DNA of 64,000 nucleotides from the NCBI GenBank assembly GCA_963682055.1, contig OY821742.1, forward strand, positions 26,941,060 through 27,005,059. The letters are read 5' to 3'. A program made the translations under genes and the position numbers. The notes beneath the pieces are model-generated. The model saw only the letters and a program-made list of their open reading frames with translations. It was not told the DNA's origin and did not search any database. Origin of the DNA: Primula veris. Lineage: Eukaryota; Streptophyta; Magnoliopsida; Ericales; Primulaceae. Shown here in pieces: positions 21,004 to 33,777 of this stretch (its first letter is position 1; the number at the start of each line of letters is the position of its first letter).

Positions 21004-24000
21004 ATGAGGAACGAAAATGTCTCTGAACCTATTGTCCCTTCGGTGAGTTCGCATGACATAGTGGTTGGTGGGAATGTCCATAACACTACGGACGATGCAA
21101 ATGTGGGGGCTGACGCTCAGGCGCAAGCTACGGTGGCTGCGGCCGCTGCGGCTGCGGCCGAGGCTGCGACAGCGGCCAAGGTTGCAGTTGCGGCTATGGC
21201 CATGGCTATGGCTGCGGCTAGGGACAAGGCACTAATGCCTTTGGCTATGCCTGTTTTGGGGTGACAACTTTAAATGTTGGCAGCAAAAGATGCTGTTTTA
21301 TTTAACCACCCTGAACTTGACCCGGTTTCTTAAGGAGACTGCTCCCGTCCTAAGCGATGACGATTTGGACGAGCAGTCGTTCTCGACGGTTGAGGCATGG
21401 AGACATGCCGACTACCTATGCCAGAACTATATCCTGTGTGCTCTAGATGACACCCTATTCAGTGTATTCGAGCCCAAAGCAACTGCAAATGAGCTTTGGG
21501 AGACTCTCGAAAAGAAGTACAAGGTGAATAACACTGGCACAAAGAAATTTGTCGTCATGGACTTTCACGAGTACATGATGACTGATAATAGGAGTGTCAT
21601 TGACCAGGTTGAGGAGCTACAACTCATATACCATCGAGTTGATGTTAAAAGGATAGTTATCAATGAACCCTTCTAGGTGGCTCTCATGATTGAGAAACGG
21701 CCACTGTCATGGAAGGAGTTTCAGAACTACCTGAAGCATAAGTGGAAGGCAATGAGTCTAGAGGGGCTCATAGAGAGGTTGAATAGCGAGCAAAGAAATT
21801 GCCGTTCTGGAAAGAAAAGCGGTATTGCTAGTAGCTCGGTGGCAAAAGCCCATGTGATTGAGGCCACACGTGTTAAGCGGAAATGTCCTGACAACGCAGG
21901 AAGTGCTGTTGCTGCAAAGAAATTTACGGGAACTAGCTTTATGTTTAACAGGACCGGTTATCGTGCCGCGGACTGTTATGACAATAAATGCATTGCTAAG
22001 CCCAAACCCCCACGGAAGAACTTTAAGGGTAAGGGAAAGATGAGGGCTCCAGCTCAGGCCAATATGGCCGAGGAGGTAGAGGATGACATGCATCTCTTTG
22101 CAATGGTCTACGAAGTGAACCTTGTGGGAAGCAACCCCAATGAATGGTGGCTAGATACCGGCGTCACGAGCCACATCTGCTTCAACAATTGGATGTTCAA
22201 GACCTATGAGGCGGTGGTTGGTGAGACCTGCTTCATGGGCAATTCTGCTACTTCCAAGATGGAAGGAAGGGGGACAATGGTGATGAACCTGACCTCATGG
22301 AAAGAACTGATGCTGACTGGGGAGCTCCATGTACCAGATATTCGTAAGAATTTGGTTTCAGGCTCGGTTATGGGTTTTAAACTAGTTTTTCAATCCGGTA
22401 AAGTTGTAATCACCAAGAATGGTATTTATGTAGGCCGTGACTATATGACCAACGGCATGTTTAAGTTAAATGTAGGAACTCCAGCTCTTAAAGTTAAGTT
22501 CGCTAATAAAGGTGCTAAGGCTGAGGCCAGTACCAGTAATGTAATGATTGTTGCCAAGTTGGTCAATATTAACATTTCAGATTCTTCTTATATTTTTGAG
22601 TCATTTCATTTGTGGCATGGTAGATTAGGACATGTGAATTTTAATTCTATGAAGAAATTAATATCACTGCAACTAATACCAAACTTTGTCTTCAATAAAC
22701 AACATAAATATGAAATTTGTGTAGAAGCAAAGTTAACCAAATTATCCTTTCAACATGTTGAACGAGATAATGAACCTCTTGGTTTGATTCACACAGATGT
22801 GTGTGATTTGAAATTTTTTCAAACAAGATGACGTAAAAGATACTTCATAACTTTTATAGATGATTGTACTAGATACTGTTACGTTTACTTAATGAAAAGT
22901 AAAAGCGATGAAGGAGATATGTTCACTCTATATAAAACTGAAGTAGAGAATCAACTCAATAAAAAGATTAAAATATTAAGGAGTGATAGAGGCGGTGAAT
23001 ATGAAGCGGCGTTCGCACAAATATGTGTGAAAAGTGGCATCATTCATCAAACCACAGCTCCATACTCACCGGAGCAAAGTGAAGTTACGGAGCATAAAAA
23101 TAGAACGCTCAAGGAAATGATGAATGCGATGTTAATAAGTTCTGGGTTACCACAGAACATGTGGGGGGAAGCATTGATTTCCGCTAACTATGTTTTAAAC
23201 AAGTTACCACATAAGAAGCAAGACAGACCACCATACGAACTATGGAAAGGTCATCAACCTAGCTATAAGAACCTGAGGGTTTGGGGATGTCTCGCTAAGG
23301 TCCAAATCTCTACTCCTAAAAGGATGAGAATTGGTCTAAAAATGGTGGATTGCGTGTTTATTGGATATGCACAAAATAGCAGTGCGTATCGGTTTGTCAT
23401 ACACAAGACGAAAAACCCCGATGTGCACGTAGATACGATAATTGAAAACCGAGAGTCTTCTTTCTTTGAGGATATCTTTCCCTACAGAATGCCAACACCT
23501 GTACAGACTCAGGAGTTGAACAGTGATGGAAATGTGGGGGCAAGTGAACCGTCAGAGAAAGAAGAGGTGGAAGAGCCTCAACGGAGCAAAAGGGCAAGGA
23601 AGGAAACTTTCTATGGGCCTGATTTCATAACCTTCATGATAGAAGGTGAACCGGTGACATATCAACATGCTATGTCAACACCGGATTTCCAATATTGGGA
23701 AAAAGCAATCAATAATGAGATTGAATGGATTATGCAAAAACACACTTGGGAACTAGTGGATCTTCCGCAAGGATGCAAGCCTCTAGGTCACAAGTGGATA
23801 TTCAAGAGGAAGTTAAAGGTTGATGGAACGATCGAGAAGTACAAGCCAAGACTTGTAGTCAAAGGCTTCAGGCAAACTGAATGTGTCGATTATTTCGACA
23901 CGTACGCTCTTTTCTCCCGGAAAATATCAATTCGGATCGTCATTGCTCTCATGGCATTGTTTGATCTGGAAATACATCAGATGGATGTAAAGACAGATTT

Positions 24001-25297
24001 TCTAAATGGAGAATTAGAAGAGAAAATCTATATGGAACAACCTGAAGGGTTCGTAGTTCCAGGGAAAGAGCACAAGGTGTGCAAACTTGTAAAGTCTTTG
24101 TATGGAGTTAAACAAGCACCCAAACAATGACATGAGAAATTTGATAGAATCATGCTATCAAATGGCTTTCGCATAAATGAGTGTGACAAATGTGTCTACA
24201 TGAAAGGAAGTAAAAAAGACAGTGTAGTAGTCTGCCTTTATGTGGACGCCATGATTATAATAGGGAGTACTGATAAAATCAACTCCACTAAGAAAATATT
24301 GTCACATCATTTCAATATGAAAGACCTGGGTATAGCTGACATTATACTTGGTATGAAAATCACCAATACGTCAGAGGGGTATGCTCTGTCGCAAGGTCAT
24401 TATGTTAGACAAACACTTGACAAATTTGACAGTGGTAGTAAGGAAATGTCAAGAACTCCAATTGAGTTCAACTGTAGTCTGAAAAAGAATTTCGGCAAAA
24501 GTGTGAGACAATTGGAATTCTCTAGGATCATAGGCAGTCTCATGTATGTGATGAACTGTACTAGGCCTGATATAGCCAACTCAGTAAGTAGACATAGCAG
24601 GTATACCAGTAATCCGAACAAGAAGCACTGGAAGGCCATCATAAAGCTTCTCAGGTATATGAGATATACAGCCGATTATGGGCTGCACTATACCAGATAT
24701 CCAGCGGTACTGAAAGGGTATTCAGATGCCAACTGGATATCAGACTCCAACAGCACAAGATCCATGAGTGAATATGTGTTTGTAATCGGAGTTGCTGCCG
24801 TGTCCTGGAGATCCTCCAAACAAACTTGCATCGCAAGGTCAACTATGGAATCAGAATTCATTGTTTTGGACCTGGCGACTGAAGAGGCAGACTAGCTGAG
24901 AAGCTTCTTGGAAGTGATTCCAATGTGGTCAAAACCTGTTCCCACAATAAGTATGCAATGTGATAGTCAATCAGCTATTGCGCGAGCTCAGGACCATATG
25001 TATAATGAAAAGTCTCGACATATATGTCGGAGACATAAATCCGTAAGAGAATTGTTAGCTAACGGTGTTGTATCCTTAGATTTTATGAGATCAAAGGATA
25101 ACATTGTAGATCCATTTACAAAGGGCTTGACTCAAGAGAGATACGAAGCGTCATCGAATGGAATGGTATTGAAGCCCATTAAATTTGTAGCCTCCCCAAA
25201 GGCAACCCAACCCATATGTGATTTACCTGTTGGGTTCAATAGGAAACTGAACTGTGGGGGCAGCCAAACAAAGCACTCGGGAACCTGTAGTTCCTAG
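21004..25297 (+). pseudogene. Copia B gag-pol polyprotein, multiply disrupted
   Basis: Order: an Ala-rich N-terminus (21120-21230); a frameshift near 21255; gag (ending in a TAG at 21674); a ruined zinc knuckle near 21950 (SFMFNRTGYRAADC, one of four ligands left); protease LDTGVT near 22160; GAG-pre-integrase LWHGRLGH near 22610; integrase with HTDVCD, RSDRGGEY and a Glu in SEVTEHKNRT; RT from about 23690; RNase H to DPFTKGL near 25110. Further stops lie at 22829, 24128 and 24893. The RT catalytic YVDD box reads YVDA (24239-24250), losing one metal-binding Asp. Known function is reverse transcription and integration of the element; none is possible here. Confidence 0.93.
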
Positions 25298-25757
25298 CCC
25301 ATTTCCGCGATGACAGAGTGATAGACCTGTACCATAGTAAAGGTGAGCATGGGGCTCTTAATAATCCAAGTATCTTGAAGGTCGAGTAAGGTGAGTCATG
25401 ACACCTTCTACTCGGAACCACCTATAACGAGTGTGTAAGGCCAGTACCATGTGATGAGCGTGGGCTAAATCACTAGAGCACTCAGTTTAATGTGCCAAGG
25501 CAGTCCAGGCCAAATATGAACAACAACTAAAGGGTTTAGTACGTGGGTAGAGAGGGCACTGTGCAGGTGTCATTCTGTGATAACAAAGCTTAATGGTTCA
25601 AGGCTTTACAGCTACCTAATAGCAGTATTCTGGGTGGTACTCCGCTACGGCAGGTTCAAGGCGCGCGCTACTTGAACTTAGGCAGTGAACTCTTGCAGTT
25701 CTCTTGTTTGCATTTTAGGACATGGGCTTTTAAGCCAATTGCATTCATGTGGGCGAT

Positions 25758-26733
25758 TGTTGGAAAACCATGTTAAAACATGGTAGATTCTGAATGGTCA
25801 CAGGACCATCTTTGAGTCAAGATTCCAAGCGACAGTCGTTGTCTTTTGACACCATACTCAAGACGCTTGAATAGATGGTATGACAAGGCTCGTAACGGTA
25901 TGTCGCATGACCTATTCGTAGAATGGGAGTGAATGGAAATTGGCATCAAAGATTGGGGTTGAGAAAGAGGAAAACTCTTAATGCTGGAAAATGGGTTAAA
26001 TGAGAAGAACTCATTGGGAATTGTCCCACATTGGAAAATGAAGAGTCATTTTTACAATATATACACAAACAGATCCCATGTGGATATTAAGTTGTGTGTC
26101 CACATACACATGTGTGTATTGTGTACCATACGGGTGTGCCTGCTCGACGGAAAAGCGCTTGCTCGACGGAAGCTTCCAGCAAAGCTGTAACTGTTGCAAT
26201 TAATATGAATTCATTGCAGAGTTAATACTGCAGTTTCGAATTTCGAAAACTGATAGTATTAAAGTGTGACTTTAATGACTGAGATACTCAGTCAGCCTAT
26301 AAATAGGTAGACCCCCCACATGTTAAAATATAACATTCTGAAATAAAACACAACAACATATATCATCTCTCTAAACAGAAGCATTACATTTTAGCCAGAA
26401 AGAGCCACCCACCAACAGCTCGACCTTGACTCGTCGCCAGTTTTCGACGAGTCATCGGAGACGTTGTACCTTGGGATCGAAGCGCCAAACATAACCAGAA
26501 ACCTCAAAGGTGGTCAGACAAATATCGGTTAAGGGCATACTGTTAAACAGTAGCCTCGTTTATTTCTTTTCTGTCCTTCTTTTATTTCATTTCATTTATG
26601 TAATTTAATTTCAGTATTTCAATTTTCTGTCCATAACTGTAACTTTTAAATTCTTTTTTACCTTTCTGTAATTTATTTAAAGTACTATTTCAATTCTGTA
26701 ACTTAATTATGTAATTAGATTAGTTTTATTTCA
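25758..26733 (+). repeat. Copia B 3' LTR, truncated
   Basis: It starts TGTTGGAAAACCATG after the purine-rich GTGGGCGAT and follows the 5' LTR to GATTAGTTTTATTTCAG, where unrelated sequence begins. It retains the empty site of the MITE found in the 5' LTR. Confidence 0.88.
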
Positions 26734-26819
26734 GGAGTTTTTTTCCAAAATGGTCACATTGGTGGTCAAAAATACCAGAATGGTCTACTTCTTTTTTAAA
26801 TACCCAATATGGTCTAACT

Positions 26820-27045
26820 CTTAATGTTCGTTAATTGAATTGACGAAATTTGTAAAAATTAAATAGAACTTCATTAATTGAATTGATGAAGTTCATAAAA
26901 AATTAAATAGAAATTCGTTAATTGAATTGACGAAATTCATAAAAATAATTAAATAATACTTCGTTAATTGAATTGACGAATTTCGATAAAAAAAAAATTA
27001 AATTCCCGTTGATTAAAAAATATTAATTCAATTCAATTAACGAAC
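26820..27045 (+). repeat. Tandem ~45-bp palindromic repeats
   Basis: The motif TTCGTTAATTGAATTGACGAA occurs four times (near 26829, 26871, 26917 and 26962), separated by A-rich linkers with ATTAAATA. A degenerate inverted version lies near 27015-27045. Each motif is itself an imperfect palindrome (TTCGT.AATT.AATT.ACGAA). It starts immediately after the truncated Copia B LTR and the AAAATGGTC-rich segment at 26740-26810. Confidence 0.75.
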
Positions 27046-29740
27046 GGCAATTTAATTTATTTTATCGAGTCGGGATACGGGTTAAGTGTCTACGGGTCAG
27101 ATCCCGACCCTAACACACCCCTACCTGTGACTAATGTTTTGGCACGATTTTGGGTTTTTGAAAAATTCCATGTTTGTGTATCAACTTTGAATATATTTTT
27201 TCGAGATCAGTTGTCTATTTTTGATGGAAGTATTTATTAAATTACAATCTAGTCAAACATATTTTAAAATATGATGATATGAACTACAAATTTTAAAATT
27301 ATACACTTCAGTAAAAACATAGTTAAATTAGTAAAAAAAAAAAAAAAAAGTAACACTTAATTAAGTGCTTATTTTTCTTTTAGAATTTGGAAAAAATGAC
27401 CTTCTAGCTAGTCTTGTTATGGTAGTTCCAGTGATACGACATGAAAATAATACCCGATAATTGATATTCGGTAGCGATCCGACCCATATATTTTTTTATG
27501 CGAATCCATCACCTTAAATATGGTGAGCACAATTGCTATAAGGACACGATGGTCGATTCCTTTATAAAATAGAAAAGATAATTACCCATTTGATTAACTT
27601 CAATTAACGAAGCTCATTGACAGATGAAAGCGCCACTTGTTAACATCGTATGATGCACGTACCTCTATAAATATAGTCAAATAGCAGTACAATGGGATCA
27701 TCTGACTTCTAAGCATAAAAAGATATATCAGTACAGAAACTTTTCAGAGCTCATCTCACTAGAAAGTACAAACTATATAAAAGTCAAGTCAAAAACCGAA
27801 AATTTATACCAAGCATTAGACTATTAGAAAATATTGTAATAAAGCATACTGTAATTTACTCGATGAATAAATAAATATATACATTGTCCAATTTATTAAT
27901 GTCGACCATCTAAATAATTATTGTTGAGAAGTACGACTTAATCGACCAAAATTCATACTTCATGTCCAGTGTTACTAAGTTGTCGGTTTATAAGTTGATC
28001 ATTTAGTTTTCTGTATCCAGTGTTTCGGTTCACTTTCAAAATAGATCAAACCTATTTGCTTAACAATTATCAACAATCAGAATGTTAAAATCAGCCTAGT
28101 ATTCTTAAATATATCAACAAGGTGTATGAGATACTAGTAATCATATCATACGCCAGTTCAGTTGGCGAAAAAGTACAACTAAGATTACAAAATTCCAGTA
28201 TAGTTTTTTCTTGATCATTTTTCTTTATAATAATTAAAACTCTGATCATCAAAAACTCAGATGGGTAGGATGAACTCCCCCGCTTCACATTGCTTGAGAG
28301 TGTGGCTTGATCTGGCTGTGCGCCATGTTGCATTGATCGTTTCCTTTAATATGGATACTGTAGACACGCAAATTTACATTGATTGTTTGTTCATAATTGT
28401 TTTTACAACGTCTCTTGTTTATAGGTCATCTATGAGTCGGAGTCGAGTAAACTTCTCTGTTAATCCTTGGTCGTTACTCATTTATCACAGTATTTAATCA
28501 AGCCTCATTTTTTCTTTTATACTTCTGTCACTATTATATCCATTACCATCCCATGGCGACGCAGATTTTTAAAATTAATATAAGCTCGTTATACGATATA
28601 AGCATATGACTGGGTTGTGCAGCTTGTGCCTGCCAAGACACGAAGCGTTAGAACGAATTTAAGTCCTGGACTAATTTTGGACTCACCTTCGGTTGGTGCT
28701 ATTAAATCTTACAAGCCCTTGTACTGTACATGTACATTTTTTGGTACAACTACAAGTTGTACATGAACATTACTGATTTAGTTGGAATTCTTTTGACAAT
28801 ATAATGGACATTTTGCTTTCCATAAGCTAATACAGCAACTTTGGAATGTTTCAATGTCTCTGTATCAGCTCGGTTTTGTATCATTATTTCTAAGTACAAA
28901 AGCCAGTTTCAACTTGCAAGACAACCACCCTGTGTGTAACTAACCAATTCAATAATATATAGGGATTAGCTAAAATTCAAATGGTACTTATCGTTACCAC
29001 GTAGCCTGTCGGCACACCCAAATGAAGACATGGCCATATGGTCTGAGAAAGGAAATTAAATTAATTGTGAGATTTTTGTAAAGTGAGAAAATGAGCCTCC
29101 CAAAAAGCCAGTGAGCAACTTATACCTTGTTCTGAATGTCAAGACCTAGCTCGAACAAAAGAGCTATAGACAGTAAACTCATGTATACCTGCAAAACTGA
29201 AAGATCTCGGGCAGGATTCTAATATAATCATCATTTTCAAAGTGTCGTAAACCCCTTTTTTTTGTGTTCTAGTACTCTTTACTTTATCCTGTACTTTAAT
29301 CACAATCCTGCTATTATAACGGTTTCAGGCCGCCATAAAAAGATAAAATTGGGCACATTAATTACAACCTCCCCTTGGATCGAATCTTGATTCCGCCGCT
29401 GCCCATTGGCCGTGAGCTGGGACCACAGGGAAAGTCAGGTCCGATAATGACAAGTGTAAAAGAAAGTAAACCCTCCTTACAACCCAGCTTTGGGTCAATA
29501 TGTAACATTTTAATATCTTAGAAACAAAATAACTGTGCACTGGAACATTGCAAATACATAACTTTTAGCTATTCAGTATTTAGCGAAGCGGGTTTCCATC
29601 TGGCCTCTATTCAGACAACAAGAAGCACTCCAAAAAGGCAAAAGAGGAAATAACTACCCTGTATCGGTGACATAAGTATAGTCTAAAATTTTATCTAACT
29701 TCATTAACTCAACAACAGAAACCTAACATCATTAAGTTTC
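27046..29740. other. Intergenic spacer between Copia B and CPP1
   Basis: The region is AT-rich. A G/C-richer patch lies at 28260-28330 and another at 29360-29440 (TTGATTCCGCCGCTGCCC, transposon-edge-like). Open frames of up to about 80 codons match no family I know. The last 300 bases probably include the CPP1 3' UTR. Confidence 0.4.
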
Positions 29741-31313
29741 TCACTTAAGAAAAGTACACCCGATAAACATGGAGATATAAGCCACTAGCGAGGTCAGGAG
29801 TTCAAGCGTCCAAGTTGGATGTAATAAAACTATGGGGATCGTAGGTACTAAGAACGAACCAAGCACCCAACCGGCCACAAGAGATCCAAATCTGCAAAAA
29901 GTTAAATGAATTTTCGTTCAGAGGGAGAATTAAAAAAAGGGAACCATGCAGGCAATTTTGTTTAGAGAAGAATTATGCTTGTGTTCTCGAAGAAACTTAC
30001 CCGATAATTGAAGCCCTGACTATGCTTTTTGTCTTGTCATGGAGGAAGTAAATGCAAGCGAGCAAAGAAATGGCCACCTGAATAAGGAAAATTTCGATTA
30101 GTTATGAAACGTAAAATAGTGTGTGGGTTGCAAACAAAATTAGCAATCATGTGAAGTCAGATGGCAATAGAAAAATTACTTAAATTTTTCATAGGATCAT
30201 GAGTTAACTTGCAGTGACAAGGTTATGCAATATGAATCAAGTTTCAATTCCATTTTCCTTATATAAGGGGAAAAAGATAAAATGTCGAACTAACTATAGA
30301 ATTACATTTTTCTCACATTTCCACAGACCAATTAATATCCCTTACATACCTATTTTTTAGAATATCAATTAACTTTGCACAAAATGGATCAATCAGCACA
30401 TAGGAAATTCTACTCATAGTCATGAGCATACTACAACTAGAAAAGCATAGGCTATATTAAGTAACTTCACCAACAAAAGGCTAATTTTACTACACCCAAC
30501 TTTGGTAGCAGAGGATCCCATGAGCCTAAACAAAATATCCAAATAACAGCATCCATAGTAAACATCTAAGCCGAAATACTATTTGTACCAAAGGGCTCTA
30601 TTCATCGTTACCAAATACCAACTACAACCTGTTAGAGTTTGAACCACTCAATCAAATAAGCGGATAATTCACTGATATTCCAGAAAGTCGCAACTTAAAC
30701 GCTCACTGATGTTCCAGAAAGTCACAAACTTAAACGCTCACTTCCCTTCAATTGCCAATAAAATGAAACACAATGATACCATATTAAAAACTTCTAAATT
30801 GTGGGTGTCAATTGTCATTGATCACTAAAACACCAAGAGGGAGATGAATACATTTCAGCAAACATAGTTCTCTTTTTCATAAAAAGGAGAAGCAGTAGTT
30901 TTCTATAGATATATAATGAAAAAAAATGAACAAAAGTAGAGGAAGAGAAAGAAACCTGGAAAGCGGGCCCAGTTTTAGCTGAGTTTATTATACTCCAGCC
31001 AGCCATGAATGAAAATAGGAACAATCTTCTAAGATAATTACACCAGGTGGAAGTTCCACAAAATTTAACAAATTCTTGAACCAAGGAGGAGACTCGACTA
31101 CTTTTTCTTTTAATTTGGTTTTCAGATTGAATTTTGTTTTCCTCCTGTTTATGAAACTGGTCATCAATATTTTTTCAAAAGCAGCTTCTATCGATTCGGC
31201 ACTTCTTTCATCGCCCGCATATTGATCCAACAGAAAGTTGTGGCTAGCCCAGATTTCTTCTTCAGAAGCATCTCTAGGCACACCTAGGCGATTGAAAGGG
31301 TCCCAAACATTAA
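29741..31313 (-). pseudogene. CPP1: CPP1 (chaperone-like protein of POR) with one-base frameshift
   Basis: Minus-strand exons are 31313-30956, 30077-30001 and 29891-29741 with GT-AG junctions and matching phases. The first encodes [41 protein letters not shown] and [17 protein letters not shown]. The frame then slips by one missing base near 31030 before [20 protein letters not shown]. Later exons encode VAISLLACIYFLHDKTKS and the last membrane segments, ending CTFLK. The family is about 250 residues, with a J-like domain lacking HPD and C-terminal membrane spans. It stabilises protochlorophyllide oxidoreductase in plastids. Translation as read stops at 30988, removing all membrane segments. 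Retained introns rule out a retrocopy. A sequencing error is the alternative to true loss. Confidence 0.82.
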
Positions 31314-33633
31314 CTAGAGGAAATTTTGAATTTTTTCGTATCAAAGAGCAAAACAATACTTTGATATAACAATTTCATCGTGATTAGCAATCAATCGGTT
31401 AACGAAAAGATGCATAGTACATACTAATTAGTAAACAAGGGTTTATAAGTGATTTAAGAGATCCATTCACCAATTTAGTTACCCAAATCTCAGGGTTTTT
31501 AGTTAAGGAGAAATGTTACAGATCTTTCCATCTCTTTCAAGAATGATATCAACAAGCTTAGTTTTTGGCAGTTTCCACTTTGCAGCACCCACTGTGCAAG
31601 TCTAGATATACTTGGTTCCCATATCTCCTAATTAATCTTCATTTCTATTTATATTTTTGAAAAAAATAAATCACATATATCGTTCAAACCTACTTGTAAT
31701 GATGTGGTGATGTCAGATTCAAACCTACTTGTATCTTAACTATATCGTTCTTGTATTAGTTTTCTATGAAAATGTAGTTTTTTGTCTGTATATTATCTCT
31801 TCGTAAACATGGGCTTTTTTTCATTTCTTCTCTAGTAGCATATTTCTTTTGTTTATTTCTTTATTCTCAAACAAAAAAGACCAAATACATAAGTTCATCT
31901 GTTACTATACCATAATATATTTAACAAAACTCTTGAAAGTCATGATTGGATGATATGATACACATTTTTGCCTAAACCCCACACCACTTAATGATTTTAA
32001 CATTTTCACAAGGGAAAGTTAAATTTATTTTCTTCTTATAATCTAACCGAAAAGGAGAATCATATGCACGCTTGTTTCGTTGCATCATTTAAGAAATAGA
32101 CTGCGTATCCGTTTGATTGTAGCTTTAAGTCTCACCTTATTTGCTTTTCTGTTCTAAGGTATTGTGCAGTTGGCTACGCAGAATTTAAAATGAAACAATA
32201 TTTCGCATTCTTTTGGCTTAAGTAAGGTAGAAGTGTTAAGCAAGTCCGAGAGCTTTTTCGCAGAATAGTGCAGCCAAACAAGCACAAAGTTGAGTTATCC
32301 TGGCTCCACCTTAAAATCCCTAGATTTTCAAGACTAGTGAAATGAATAAAAGCTCAGATTTTTAGGTTGACCAACCGAACACATTGCAGTTCATAAACAT
32401 ATACCCTGAGCTTAAAAGGTACTGCATAAAAACAAGCCTAACTTCACTCCCATAGCAATTTCGTCACCCTCATCAAAAGTCAATTTTCAACATTCAATTC
32501 AGTTGGCAACCACATCTTAATAAAGGGCACAACATATAACTAGACAAAAGCTCTGAAGACTTTTACACCGGAAGCATTATAGTAACGATAACCAACATAA
32601 AGAATTGTTTGATGAGTCTCCTTCTATGAAATATTCCCCTTTTATGGCTTAAACTTCAAATTGTTACGACCTTGAACAAATGTTTCTGATCTTTCATGAT
32701 CTATTCCCGACAATCTTTATAATTAATTGACAACATAGACATAGTGATCAAAATGTCGGATATTTTGATTTAATGATCATTTTACCTTTGTTTTTATTTT
32801 TCTCTAAATCCAAAAAAGTATTGAGTTTCTTTCATATATATAATTGTTGGAATCTATAGATAGATATGCAATCATAATTATTATGCAATCATAATTATGG
32901 ATTTTCAGGAAAGAGGGTGTCGAATGGAGCACGTTGAACGTGATGGGGTATAAGTTCTGAACTCTTTTTAATTGCAGATTTTAAGTATATATGCTGAATT
33001 TTTTCAAGTTAAAAAAATCCTAGATGTTTTGGGTCAAGAAAGTAGATTATCTTTCATTTAGTAAGCTTATGACCAAAATCACTCCAAGCAAAAGAATAAA
33101 GAGCTTATTGTAGTTGCACACAAACAAGACCTAATAATCCTCATGCCAAAGAATCTGAAAACTTGCACAACAAATCTTCATAGTTACAGTAACTAAGCAA
33201 ATAAGCTGGTGTACAGGTAAAAGAACCAGAAAATTTCACAGTTTTTAAGCGGTATTTTTTCAGTTTTGTACACCATACTATTCACCTTTAGCCATTTTGT
33301 ACGCCACACTACTAAATATTTTAATTAGTACACTATTTTACCAATTTCTTGCAGTTTTATACACCTTCAGATTTTTGGTTGAAAAATGTTGTTTTACCGA
33401 AATACCCCCATTTAATTACAGGTTATGACACCATGGATCCTTATTTTTTGTTTATTACAAAGTTGGTCAAAATTGTCTGAATACAAATCAATTTAGGCAA
33501 ACAAACTAAAAAAATGTAAAATTTAAAACGAAAAACGAAAAAAAATTAGATTTCAAAAAGGTCTGGTAGTAAAATGGTTAAAGTGAACACTAGAGGGTAC
33601 TAATCAAATATATAAATATCAAATAAAACATTC
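31314..33633. other. CPP1 upstream region or first intron
   Basis: No coding exon is recognised. Features seen are a short direct repeat of ATGCAATCATAATTAT near 32867-32895 and an AT-rich block at 33240-33610 with GTACACCA and GTACGCCA words that may be a decayed MITE. Confidence 0.4.
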
Positions 33634-33691
33634 TGGTGGCACGAGACGGAGAAGAGAGGGTAGGGTTATAGAGAACAACTGCTGCTACCAT
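33634..33691 (-). other. Possible CPP1 first exon (transit-peptide-like)
   Basis: The minus strand from an ATG at 33691 reads MVAAVVLYNPTLSSPSRATR, rich in Ser/Thr/Ala and Arg and lacking acids, like a plastid transit peptide. It lies 2.3 kb upstream of the first certain CPP1 exon, which itself opens at an acceptor (CCTCTAG). No good donor follows. The link is inference. Confidence 0.3.
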
Positions 33692-33743
33692 TAATTTTAT
33701 ATATATGAGAGATGTAATAAGGACATCGACCTAGACATCAACT

Positions 33744-33746
<3 letters not shown>

Positions 33747-33774
<28 letters not shown>
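33747..33774. repeat. (AT)n microsatellite
   Basis: About 28 bp of pure AT dinucleotides lie immediately left of the Helitron-like insertion. Confidence 0.95.
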
Positions 33775-33777
33775 CAT

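Larger units (their letters stand above)
19187..26733 (+). mobile_element. Copia B: near full-length, inactivated Copia element
   Basis: A left LTR starts TGTTGGAAAACCATG at 19187 and the right LTR repeats this at 25758. Between them lies a complete domain order of gag, protease, integrase, RT and RNase H. The right LTR is cut at 26733, so the outer end and target duplication are lost. The left LTR is enlarged by a MITE. The amino-acid sequence resembles the plant Tnt1/Tork-like group (WQQKMLFYLTTLNL gag start). Several stops, one frameshift, a lost zinc knuckle and a mutated RT motif show it is dead. Confidence 0.9.

Noticed and set aside
28091..28497. Open frames in the G/C-richer patch near 28.3 kb
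   Set aside because: No motif or repeat partner was seen and codon use looks random.
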